Below are positions 1 to 5,310 of a DNA stretch of 7,968 nucleotides, in pieces; the first letter of the stretch is position 1; the number at the start of each line of letters is the position of its first letter. The notes below the pieces were generated by a model. It saw only the letters and a list, made by a program, of their open reading frames with translations. It made no database searches and had not been told where the DNA came from. Origin of the DNA: Rubrobacteraceae bacterium (lineage in GTDB: Bacteria > Actinomycetota > Rubrobacteria > Rubrobacterales > Rubrobacteraceae); contig JACCSM010000015.1 in assembly GCA_013698525.1 (NCBI GenBank), positions 1 through 7,968 on the forward strand, given 5' to 3'. The position numbers and the translations under genes are program-made.

Positions 1-1084
1 CCTGGGTGTCAGAGAGCAACTTGTCGGGGTGGGTGTACTCGCGCAGGAGGGTGGCCTTCATGGCATCCTCGTCGAGCTCGAGGACGATGCCGCGCGACTG
101 CTCGACCTCGTTCACGTTGCCGTTGTCGAAGATGGTAATGGTGCCGTCGGCTTGCCGGCGGGCGTCGTGCTGGAAGGCGAAACGGGCGCCCGGGCCCATC
201 TCGAAGTCGCTCTCCTTGCCGCCGAGGCGCCAGATCACCTCGCCCGTCTTGCGGTCGATCTTGTAGACGGTCGAGGTGGTGCGGGAGGAGACCAGCAGAT
301 TGTCGTCTCTGTCCACCTCCACGGAGTTTATGTGGAAGTAGTCGAATGCCAACTTGGGGTCGGGCGGCGGTTCGTAATAAGATTCCTCGAGCGCGACGTG
401 CTCTAAACTGTGCCACTCGAAGAGCACCTCCCCGCTCTCTATGTCCACCTCCTGCACGATCCCGTCGAGCACAGTGCCGTCTTTCGGGCCGCCGGAGGAG
501 GAAAGGTCCGTGGAGGTCCGGCCGTAGATGTCGAAGAGGGCGGTGCCCTGGTCGGTGATCTGGAACTCGTGGTGGTCTGCCTCGTAGCCGTTCCCGGCCC
601 GAACGCGCGCCACCTCCTGGTACGATTCGTCGACGATCACGAACTCGCCCCGCCCGTAGCCGGTGTGAGGGCCCTCCCACCAGGTAAGCACGGGCTCCCC
701 CCGGTAGCGCTGCAGTTTGAAGTCCATCACGTCCCAGTCTTCACTCCACAGAGGTCTGAACCACACCGGCTGACCGGTGTTGTCCAGGATCAGGCACCCG
801 TCCTGGCCAGGGCCGGCCTCGTCGGGGCCGTTCTTCGGCGCGCAGAACACGTACCCGGGGGCCACGCCGCCGGCTGGGGTGGTCACCCTGATGCCTGGGG
901 GCCTGAGGTCGGGGCGGGTGCGGAAGGCCCACGCCCGCTCGCGGGGGACGGACGAGGCGCTGGCGCGGGGCTCGGCCGAGGGCTCGCAGCCCAAGGCGCC
1001 CCCCAGCGCAAGCCATGCCGCCCCGCCGGCCATCGCCCCGAGAAACCCTCGCCGCGTGACCTTACCGCCGGTCTTTCTGCTCAA
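1..1084 (-). CDS. Arylsulfotransferase-like (ASST) exported protein, 3' end cut by window edge
   Basis: 361 residues are visible and the C-terminus lies beyond the left edge. I read the frame directly; it starts at TTG (complement of 1082-1084) with AGGAGG (complement of 1093-1098) 8 nt upstream, which decides the start over a GTG 18 nt further up. The N-terminus has a twin-arginine motif (TRRGFLG, residues 10-16), a hydrophobic stretch and a Cys at 33, so it is likely Tat-exported; the lipobox (ALGC) is poor, so lipid anchoring is uncertain. The body matches the bacterial arylsulfotransferase beta-propeller family: DHHEFQ at 170-175, DYFHINSVEVD at 248-258, a VYKIDRKTGEVIWRLGG blade motif at 273-289 and FQHDAR at 304-309. 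Family members transfer sulfate between phenols, but many in this Pfam group are uncharacterised, so the substrate is unknown. The protein probably acts outside the membrane. It has its own upstream region and is not obviously linked to the copper genes. Confidence 0.85.
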   Translation of the reverse strand, partial: MSRKTGGKVTRRGFLGAMAGGAAWLALGGALGCEPSAEPRASASSVPRERAWAFRTRPDLRPPGIRVTTPAGGVAPGYVFCAPKNGPDEAGPGQDGCLILDNTGQPVWFRPLWSEDWDVMDFKLQRYRGEPVLTWWEGPHTGYGRGEFVIVDESYQEVARVRAGNGYEADHHEFQITDQGTALFDIYGRTSTDLSSSGGPKDGTVLDGIVQEVDIESGEVLFEWHSLEHVALEESYYEPPPDPKLAFDYFHINSVEVDRDDNLLVSSRTTSTVYKIDRKTGEVIWRLGGKESDFEMGPGARFAFQHDARRQADGTITIFDNGNVNEVEQSRGIVLELDEDAMKATLLREYTHPDKLLSDTQ

Positions 1085-1092
1085 GTCGTTAT

Positions 1093-1098
1093 CCTCCT
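1093..1098 (-). promoter_or_regulatory. Shine-Dalgarno site fixing the TTG start of the arylsulfotransferase
   Basis: The complement reads AGGAGG, 8 nt before the TTG codon at 1084-1082. The first in-frame ATG is at codon 18, inside the signal peptide, and would remove the twin-arginine motif. The TTG is therefore preferred. Confidence 0.75.
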
Positions 1099-1266
1099 CT
1101 GCCACGTCTGCTCGTTGTCGAAGGTGTTGCCTACAGCGGCGCTAGCCCGCCACTCGTCCGCCCTCTCGGCCATCCCGAAAGCCAGTTGCCCGCGACCCCT
1201 CGTCGATCCGTTGCCCTCACGGGGCACCACGTAGGTGGGCGCTGAGACTCCGGAGGGCCAAGGACG

Positions 1267-1290
1267 CTGCGGGCCGTGGTCGGCCCGCAG
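1267..1290 (-). terminator. Strong hairpin, candidate terminator
   Basis: The two 10-nt arms, CTGCGGGCCG and CGGCCCGCAG, are perfect inverted repeats around a 4-nt loop (TGGT on the plus strand). This is a very stable GC-rich stem about 180 nt past the DUF305 stop and about 180 nt before the arylsulfotransferase start, both minus strand. There is no U-run after it in the direction of transcription, only a short CGTCCTT. It could be a U-less terminator of the kind proposed in high-GC Gram-positives, or an operator. Confidence 0.45.
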
Positions 1291-1430
1291 ATGGCGAGGG
1301 TCCGTCAGGGCCCGGAGAGAGGAACCCGCGCCGCTGCCCGCGAGCACGAATGCCAGGGCAGCGGGGTCACGATTTCCGCGCTGGGCGACCCGCCTCGGCG
1401 CCCCAGCTCTAAGGTCGCTCGCCCGATCAT

Positions 1431-1444
1431 CGGTCCGGGGACCG
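1431..1444 (-). terminator. Short palindrome just past the DUF305 stop, possible weak terminator
   Basis: The arms CGGTCC and GGACCG are separated by 2 nt, starting 24 nt after the DUF305 stop codon in the direction of transcription. In RNA it can form a 5-bp stem with a 4-nt loop. No U-tract follows. By itself it is weak; it may act with the larger hairpin further on. Confidence 0.25.
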
Positions 1445-1467
1445 TCTGGGTATGCTCGGTTGGCCTG

Positions 1468-2178
1468 CTAGCCCTCCGGGTACCACTGCTGGCGCCAGGA
1501 ACGCATCTGCGCAATCTCGCGCTTCTGGGCGCCCACGATGTCCTCGGCGATACCGCGGATCTCCCCGTTCTCGCTCTCCTGGAGGGCCACGTTGGCCATC
1601 GCGATCGCCGACTCGTGGTGCGGGATCATCGCGTCTATGAACGCCCGGTCGAACGGCCTCTTTTTCGCAAGCTTCTGGGGGTCGGTCATCCCCATCATCT
1701 GCATGTCCATGTCGGACATGCCCGACGGGGACTCGGCCGAGCCGAACTCCCGCTCCCGGATCTCGCCGAGCTTCTTGATCTCGGCCTCCTGGGCGCCCAC
1801 GATGTCTCGGGCGAGCCGCTTTATCTCCTCGTGCTGGGCGTTCTTTAGGGCGACCTTGGCCATATCTATTGCGCCCTCGTGGTGCGGGACCATGGCGTCT
1901 ATGAACGCCTTGTCCGAGTACTCTCCCTTGGGCGAGACCATTTGGCGGGCCATCATCTCGTCGCCCATGGACCCCATGGATCCATGGTCCATGCCCTGCA
2001 TGCCCCCACCACCCTTCTTGCCGCCGTCCATGGATCCGTGGTCCATGCCTTGCATGCCGCCGTCTTCCTTGCCACCGCCAGCTCCGCCGCCGCCTGCCGC
2101 GCCGCCCCCGCAGGAGGCGAGCACCAGCATGACGGCCAGCAGGAGCCCTGGCAGTCCAAACCCCTTCAACGCTTTCAT
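1468..2178 (-). CDS. DUF305 lipoprotein, two tandem DUF305 units with MDHGSM repeats
   Basis: 236 residues. ATG start with AGAGG (complement of 2186-2190) 7 nt upstream. The signal peptide ends in the lipobox LASC (Cys23), so this is an exported lipoprotein. Residues 24-40 are a Gly-rich linker. Residues 42-50 and 60-68 are identical MQGMDHGSM units. Two DUF305 half-units follow: KAFIDAMVPHHEGAIDMA at about 90-107 and RAFIDAMIPHHESAIAMA at about 178-195. Each is followed by a helix ending in an IVGAQ motif (126-130, 214-218). The paired histidines are at 99-100 and 187-188, and residues 154-164 are very Met-rich. DUF305 proteins are four-helix, ferritin-like and often found beside copper resistance genes; the His and Met content suggests copper or other metal binding at the cell surface. 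That role is inferred. A small Cys/His-rich membrane protein gene lies 73 nt upstream on the same strand, possibly in the same operon. Confidence 0.93.
   Translation of the reverse strand: MKALKGFGLPGLLLAVMLVLASCGGGAAGGGGAGGGKEDGGMQGMDHGSMDGGKKGGGGMQGMDHGSMGSMGDEMMARQMVSPKGEYSDKAFIDAMVPHHEGAIDMAKVALKNAQHEEIKRLARDIVGAQEAEIKKLGEIREREFGSAESPSGMSDMDMQMMGMTDPQKLAKKRPFDRAFIDAMIPHHESAIAMANVALQESENGEIRGIAEDIVGAQKREIAQMRSWRQQWYPEG
1975..2058 (-). repeat. In-frame 30-bp direct repeat, 54-bp period
   Basis: Copies at 1975-2004 and 2029-2058 differ at 2 of 30 positions. The 54-bp period equals 18 codons and encodes the two MQGMDHGSM units of the DUF305 lipoprotein. The near-identity, including at synonymous positions, points to a recent tandem duplication and to possible copy-number variation by slippage. 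Confidence 0.8.
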
Positions 2179-2199
2179 TGGAGTACCTCTCTATCCTCT

Positions 2200-2215
2200 G
2201 GACCTACCGACCTAC
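2200..2215. promoter_or_regulatory. ACCTACC-type direct repeat upstream of the DUF305 gene
   Basis: GACCTAC occurs twice, at 2201-2207 and 2209-2215, with an 8-bp period, about 25 nt from the DUF305 start codon. It could be a regulator site, but the spacing is short and chance cannot be excluded. Confidence 0.2.
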
Positions 2216-2224
2216 GCGCCGCGT

Positions 2225-2242
2225 CCCCGCTGCATCGCGGGG
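2225..2242 (-). promoter_or_regulatory. Inverted repeat between the small membrane protein and DUF305 genes
   Basis: The arms CCCCGC and GCGGGG flank a 6-nt loop (TGCATC on the plus strand). It sits in the 73-nt gap between two minus-strand genes, starting about 10 nt past the stop of the upstream gene. It may be an attenuator, an RNA processing hairpin or an operator. No U-tract follows. Confidence 0.3.
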
Positions 2243-2251
2243 CGGGGCGCC

Positions 2252-2704
2252 CTACAGCCGGAACGCCTGCAAGAGGGGAGGCGAGGGTCCCCGCGGGTAG
2301 CGGGTGAGGGCGGGCGACCGCGGCCAGCGGAAGATCACTGTAAGGGTGGCCTCGTACCCTCTCGCCGCACGGGAAAGCGGCCACAGGAGCCCCGTGCCGA
2401 AGAGCGCGATCATAGCGGCGAAGTATACGGTCGGGCCCAGCCCGCCCGCCGCGCCGTCCCCCGAGTGTCCGCGCGCGCCGCCTCCCAGGTCCGCGGCGGT
2501 CCCGTGGTGGAGTCCCGGCGACTCCGCTGGCCCACACAAGCCACACGTGGAGACCTGGTGCGCGAAACCGAATAATCCGTGACAGAGCAGCAGCGCGACA
2601 ATGAGGAGCGCCGCTAGCAGGCCGCCGGCGCCCGGAACGCGCGGCGAGACCGGGCGCCGGCGCGGCGCCCCGACGCTTGCCCATTCGCGAATTATCCGCA
2701 ACAC
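2252..2704 (-). CDS. Small Cys/His-rich membrane protein with two transmembrane helices, function unknown
   Basis: I do not recognise a named family. From the chosen GTG start the protein is about 150 residues. Using this start, helix 1 covers about residues 28-49 (LLAALLIVALLLCHGLFGFA) and helix 2 about 92-110 (VYFAAMIALFGTGLLWPL). The roughly 42-residue loop between them holds CGLC (54-57), a His pair (66-67) and one more His (80); helix 1 itself carries CHG and ends in HQ. This pattern suggests metal binding, probably on the outer face. The frame stays open to a TTG at 2785, but that TTG lies in a short repeat and has no ribosome binding site. A TATACT -10-like box lies just before the chosen GTG (2704) or the adjacent TTG (2701), consistent with a nearly leaderless message. 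The gene ends 73 nt before the DUF305 gene, so the two may be co-transcribed. The start is uncertain; the frame is supported by the two clear helices. Confidence 0.65.
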   Translation of the reverse strand: MLRIIREWASVGAPRRRPVSPRVPGAGGLLAALLIVALLLCHGLFGFAHQVSTCGLCGPAESPGLHHGTAADLGGGARGHSGDGAAGGLGPTVYFAAMIALFGTGLLWPLSRAARGYEATLTVIFRWPRSPALTRYPRGPSPPLLQAFRL

Positions 2705-2712
2705 GACGGTAG

Positions 2713-2718
2713 AGTATA
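2713..2718 (-). promoter_or_regulatory. Candidate -10 box for the small membrane protein gene
   Basis: The complement reads TATACT in a locally AT-richer patch (about 2683-2720) of otherwise very GC-rich DNA. The predicted transcription start would fall within a few bases of the GTG at 2704. No good -35 box is seen. The perfect palindrome ATTCGCGAAT at 2683-2692 lies just inside the coding region. Confidence 0.35.
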
Positions 2719-2767
2719 CGACGCTCTGGCGGAGGATGGCGCCGGGTCGGGCCGCTAGGACCCCATC

Positions 2768-2785
2768 TTGCGCACCCTTGCGCAA
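2768..2785. promoter_or_regulatory. TTGCGCA direct repeat upstream of the small membrane protein gene
   Basis: TTGCGCA occurs at 2768-2774 and 2778-2784, separated by CCC; the second copy extends to the palindrome TTGCGCAA. It lies about 50 bp upstream of the candidate -10 box, a position compatible with an activator or repressor site. Confidence 0.3.
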
Positions 2786-2787
2786 CG

Positions 2788-2845
2788 CCGGCGAGATCAG
2801 CTGCGTGCCTCGCCGGGGAAACAGAATTCGCTCAGCACCGGCGAG
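2788..2845 (-). promoter_or_regulatory. Three-arm set of mutually exclusive hairpins between htrA and the small membrane protein gene
   Basis: CCGGCGAG occurs at 2788-2795 and 2838-2845, and its exact complement CTCGCCGG lies between them at 2809-2816. The middle arm can pair with either outer arm, giving an 8-bp stem with a 13-nt loop or one with a 21-nt loop. It lies about 100 nt past the htrA stop in the direction of transcription. It may serve as htrA's terminator or as an attenuator-like switch, though no U-tract is present. Confidence 0.35.
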
Positions 2846-2945
2846 CCCGGTCGGCGGGCCCGCGTGGCCCGAACCCGCGGGAACTTGCCTCTCGGCGCGC
2901 TCGGGTCGACGAACTGCAGGTCCTGGCGCTCTCCCACTGGGTCTC

Positions 2946-4046
2946 TCACTCCGGGCGCTCGCCGAGCGTCACGTCCAGCGTCCTCTCGTCGCCGCCTCGG
3001 AAGACGGTCAGCGGGGCGGTGTCGCCGGGTTGGTAGTCGCGCAGGGCGCCGAGCAGGTCCCCGTAGCTCTGTATCTCGGAGTCGCCGAGAACGATGATCA
3101 CGTCTCCTCTGCGCACCCCGGCTTCGGCGGCGGCGCTGCCCGGTTCGACCCTCTCCACCAAAGCGCCAGAGTCCGTCGGCAGGCCGAAGCGTTCCGCGTC
3201 CTCCTGGCTAAGGTCCTGGGTGATCACGCCGAGGTAGGGGGTCGAGACCTCGCCGGTCTCGATGAGCTGGTCCGCTATAGAGCCCGCCGTGTCGGCGGGG
3301 ATGGCGAAGCCGAGGTTCACGGCCCCCGTCTCCGAGGGCGGCAGGTAGGCGACGTTGATACCGATGACCTCGCCGTCGCGGTCGGCCAGTGCGCCGCCTG
3401 AGTTGCCCGGGGAGATAGCCGCGTCGGTCTGGACGAGATCGACGAGCGCGCGGGTGGCCTCCGGATCCCCGCCGGTAAGCTCGGGGGGGAACTCGCGCCC
3501 GACGGCGCTTACCACCCCCGAGGTGACGGTGGCCTCGAAGCCAGACGGGCTGCCGATGGCTACCGCGAGCTGGCCTACGAGCAGTTCGTTCTCGCTGAAG
3601 CTCGCCGCCGGAAACCCGTCCCGGTCCACGCGCAGCACCGCTATCTCGGTGTTAGGATCGGCGCCGACCACCTCCGCGCGCTCCGTGGTGCCGTCGGCGA
3701 AGGAGACGGAGACCGCCGAGGCTCCCTCGACGACGTGGTTGTTGGTGATAACGTAGCCGTCCTCGCGGTAGATAACACCGCTGCCGAGCCCTTCGCCCCT
3801 CTGACGCCCGAGTGGCGTCTGCTGCGTGACCTCGACGTTCACCTGGACCACGCTCGGGCCTACCTCGGCCGCGACGCGCGCCACGGGCTCGTCCTCCGGT
3901 ATGCGCGAGGACGCCTCCGCGGACGATTGTGCCGCCGGGACCGCGCGCTCCTGTTGCGTACCGGTACCTTCCGCGGAGCACCCGACCAACAAGAGGACGA
4001 CGGCCGCGACGTAAGCCAGAGAGCTCGCCCGCGATTTCGTATCCAA
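2946..4046 (-). CDS. htrA: HtrA/DegP-family lipid-anchored serine protease with one PDZ domain
   Basis: 366 residues from the TTG at 4046, with AGGAGG (complement of 4057-4062) 10 nt upstream. A GTG at 4082 in the same frame is less likely, because it would put the ribosome binding site inside the gene and lengthen the signal peptide with charged residues. The signal peptide ends in lipobox LVGC (Cys23), followed by a Gln/Ala/Ser-rich linker to about 55. The trypsin-like domain spans about 55-260, with catalytic His104 in TNNHVVEG and Ser216 in GNSGGAL. The third triad position, normally Asp in the T-D-[IL]-A-[VL]-L motif, is Glu134 here (NTEIAVLRV), a clear Asp-to-Glu change. One PDZ domain follows (about 268-362), beginning TPYLGVITQDL, with RRGDVIIVLGD near 310-320. 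HtrA proteases degrade or refold damaged envelope proteins. The gene lies between the AraC regulator and the small membrane protein, all on the same strand, but has its own plausible promoter. Confidence 0.93.
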   Translation of the reverse strand: MDTKSRASSLAYVAAVVLLLVGCSAEGTGTQQERAVPAAQSSAEASSRIPEDEPVARVAAEVGPSVVQVNVEVTQQTPLGRQRGEGLGSGVIYREDGYVITNNHVVEGASAVSVSFADGTTERAEVVGADPNTEIAVLRVDRDGFPAASFSENELLVGQLAVAIGSPSGFEATVTSGVVSAVGREFPPELTGGDPEATRALVDLVQTDAAISPGNSGGALADRDGEVIGINVAYLPPSETGAVNLGFAIPADTAGSIADQLIETGEVSTPYLGVITQDLSQEDAERFGLPTDSGALVERVEPGSAAAEAGVRRGDVIIVLGDSEIQSYGDLLGALRDYQPGDTAPLTVFRGGDERTLDVTLGERPE

Positions 4047-4068
4047 AGCGTCACAACCTCCTCTGTCG

Positions 4069-4092
4069 GCGCCGGAGCGCACCGTCCGGCGC
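4069..4092 (-). promoter_or_regulatory. Inverted repeat in the htrA leader
   Basis: The arms GCGCCGGA (4069-4076) and TCCGGCGC (4085-4092) are perfect complements around an 8-nt loop. It spans the expected htrA transcription start and lies just upstream of the ribosome binding site, so it could be an operator or a 5' hairpin stabilising the message. Its first 11 bases, GCGCCGGAGCG, recur at 5272-5282 ahead of the DUF4396 gene. Confidence 0.45.
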
Positions 4093-4096
4093 AGAG

Positions 4097-4124
4097 TTTA
4101 TACGAAGGTGGCCGCGAGTGGCCA
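4097..4124 (-). promoter_or_regulatory. Candidate htrA promoter
   Basis: On the minus strand a -35-like TGGCCA (4119-4124) and a -10-like TATAAA (4097-4102) are separated by 16 nt. Transcription would begin near 4090, about 44 nt before the TTG start. The -35 hexamer lies in the middle of a 12-bp palindrome, so a bound regulator would overlap the polymerase site. Confidence 0.45.
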
Positions 4125-4127
4125 CTC
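4116..4127. promoter_or_regulatory. Perfect 12-bp palindrome GAGTGGCCACTC over the htrA -35 region
   Basis: The sequence is its own reverse complement. Next to it GTGGCC is repeated directly (4109-4114 and 4118-4123). It sits 39 bp downstream of the AraC gene's stop codon and overlaps the proposed -35 box of htrA, as expected of an operator for a dimeric regulator. Confidence 0.4.
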
Positions 4128-4165
4128 GGGCGCCTCGCCGGCACAGACCGACAGCTCGAGGGGAT

Positions 4166-5056
4166 TCAGCGGTTGGCTCTCCGCCAGGAGGCGGGTGTCG
4201 CCCCGTGGGCGCCCCGGAAGCGGCGGATAAAGTAGATGGGGTCGTCGTAGCCGACGCTGGCCCCGATCCTCTCTATGCTCTCGTCCGTCTCCACCAGGAG
4301 ACGACGGGCCTCGGCCATGCGCCGCTCGTGGATCCACTCCAGCACGGTGCGCCCCGTCCTGCGCCTCACGAGGGTGGTCAGGTAGCCCGGGGACAGGTTC
4401 GTCGCGCGGGCCACGTCTCTCAGCGAGATCGGCTCGGCGTGGTGGTCCTCGATAAACCCGAAGACCCCGGCGAGCACCGGCTGTTGCCGGACCCGTAGCT
4501 GGCCGACCACGTCTCCGGCGAGGCGGGCGACATCCACGAGCACCAGCGTGAGGTGGGCCCTGACCGCCTCCCGGTAACCGGCGACCCTCACGCGCAGCTC
4601 CCGGTCCATCGACCGGAAGCGCCACGACCACTCGGGTCGGCGCTTCTCGGGGACCCGCAAGCGGAGGGCCTCGCCACCCGAGGGTCTGACGAACGGGTAG
4701 AGGAGCGGGTTGGCGTGCCAAGAGAGAAGGATGCCAGCCTCGCCGGAGGGTTCGATCGCGTCGGCGGTAAACTCCACCATCCACCCCCCGGCGTCCCCGA
4801 GTTCGCTCGCGTCGTGGGTCTCGCCCGGGGCTATCACGAACAAGTCGCCCGCAGAGACCTCCCAGCGCTGAGAGCCGATCCGCTGCTCGCCCCCGCCCCG
4901 CTCGAAGTGGACGAGACACAGAAACTGGTGTCCGTGCGGCCCCATGAGCGCCATCTCGTGGGCCCGATCGAGCCACTCGACCTTAACGCGGGGTGCGTCG
5001 GCGGCCGCCGGCTGGAGCTTGAAAGTCGGGTGCTTGCGAGTCTTACCCTCGCCCAC
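4166..5056 (-). CDS. AraC-family transcriptional regulator with N-terminal cupin domain
   Basis: 296 residues, a normal length for the family. GTG start with GGAGG (complement of 5063-5067) 6 nt upstream. The N-terminal sensor domain (about 30-100) has the cupin-type pattern, with HGHQFLCLVHFERG near 41-54 and GDLFVIAPGETHDA at 70-83. A linker and helical segment follow to about 195. The DNA-binding domain has two helix-turn-helix units: about 209-230 (ISLRDVARATNLSPGYLTTL) and about 259-281 (IERIGASVGYDDPIYFIRRF), ending with the usual ATPASWRR. Such proteins bind a small ligand through the cupin and usually activate neighbouring genes. The DUF4396/multicopper oxidase operon is transcribed divergently from a shared 254-bp region and is the likely target; htrA lies 119 nt downstream. 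The ligand is not identifiable. The cupin histidines (41, 43, 81) could bind metal, but that is a guess. Confidence 0.93.
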   Translation of the reverse strand: MGEGKTRKHPTFKLQPAAADAPRVKVEWLDRAHEMALMGPHGHQFLCLVHFERGGGEQRIGSQRWEVSAGDLFVIAPGETHDASELGDAGGWMVEFTADAIEPSGEAGILLSWHANPLLYPFVRPSGGEALRLRVPEKRRPEWSWRFRSMDRELRVRVAGYREAVRAHLTLVLVDVARLAGDVVGQLRVRQQPVLAGVFGFIEDHHAEPISLRDVARATNLSPGYLTTLVRRRTGRTVLEWIHERRMAEARRLLVETDESIERIGASVGYDDPIYFIRRFRGAHGATPASWRRANR

Positions 5057-5161
5057 TGGATCCCTCCACTTCGTCGCCGGGAGGAACCACCGCCGCTACC
5101 TGCCCTCCGAGCGCAACGTCCGACGCGCCGTCCGGGTGGTCCTACCGTAAGACATCGTACT

Positions 5162-5183
5162 ACACCCGCGCGGACACCCGCGC
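5162..5183. promoter_or_regulatory. ACACCCGCGC direct repeat, candidate AraC-family binding site
   Basis: Perfect 10-bp copies lie at 5162-5171 and 5174-5183 (12-bp period). AraC-family regulators often bind direct repeats, although half-sites are usually about two helical turns apart. It is roughly 105 bp from the AraC start and 128 bp from the DUF4396 start, a suitable position for controlling both. Confidence 0.35.
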
Positions 5184-5297
5184 CGGGCGGAGGAGAGGAA
5201 AATCGTCCTATGACGCGCAAGGATCGACCCTTAGCGCCGCGTCCGTCGGCCCCTAACCTTCACGGTATCCCGCGCCGGAGCGGGCGCAGGCGAGAAA

Positions 5298-5303
5298 AGG
5301 AGG
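5298..5303 (+). promoter_or_regulatory. Shine-Dalgarno site serving overlapping starts of the DUF4396 gene
   Basis: AGGAGG lies 7 nt before GTG 5311 (the DUF4396 frame) and 5 nt before ATG 5309 (another frame, giving a 14-residue peptide that stops at 5351-5353). A second purine-rich site, GGGAGGG, lies just before the in-frame ATG at 5341. The true start is thus either 5311 or 5341. Confidence 0.6.
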
Positions 5304-5310
5304 ACGTGAT

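Larger units (their letters stand above)
1085..1467. other. 383-bp stretch without a supported gene
   Basis: This lies between the stop of the DUF305 gene and the start of the arylsulfotransferase gene, both on the minus strand. Open frames cross it on both strands, but they lack ribosome binding sites and recognisable protein character. It contains a 10-bp-stem hairpin (1267-1290), a short palindrome just past the DUF305 stop (1431-1444) and the arylsulfotransferase ribosome binding site. It should also hold the arylsulfotransferase promoter, but I see no convincing -35/-10 pair. Confidence 0.6.
5057..5310. promoter_or_regulatory. Divergent control region between the AraC gene and the oxidase operon
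   Basis: This 254-bp region should hold promoters for both directions. It contains the AraC gene's ribosome binding site, a 10-bp direct repeat (5162-5183), the 11-mer GCGCCGGAGCG shared with the htrA leader (5272-5282), and the ribosome binding site of the DUF4396 gene (5298-5303). I see no convincing -35/-10 pair in either direction, as would fit activator-dependent promoters. Confidence 0.5.

Noticed and set aside
410..1234. 274-residue plus-strand open frame
   Set aside because: It is antisense to the arylsulfotransferase gene, whose minus-strand frame has Tat-signal and family motifs and a strong ribosome binding site. The plus frame has no recognisable protein character.
1081..1347. 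88-residue minus-strand frame whose stop overlaps the arylsulfotransferase start
   Set aside because: The TGA overlaps the TTG start in a coupling-like way, and the last 30 codons from an internal ATG are GC-rich at third positions. However, there is no ribosome binding site, no hydrophobic or domain pattern, and the 1267-1290 hairpin lies inside the longer frame. Not supported enough to annotate.
1538..2575. 345-residue plus-strand open frame
   Set aside because: It mirrors the DUF305 gene; its Met/Pro-rich stretches are the complement of the MDHGSM repeats. No ribosome binding site or domain was seen.
2175..2684. 169-residue minus-strand frame starting at an ATG over the small membrane protein
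   Set aside because: It has an ATG start but is Arg-rich and has no structure. The overlapping frame has two clean membrane helices and a CxxC motif.
2854..2863. GCGGGCCCGC palindrome
   Set aside because: Short GC-only palindromes are expected by chance at this base composition, and there is no supporting context.
5231..5259. TTAGCG, 17 nt, TAACCT as a promoter for the DUF4396 operon
   Set aside because: Each hexamer matches only about half of its consensus, so I did not call it a promoter.
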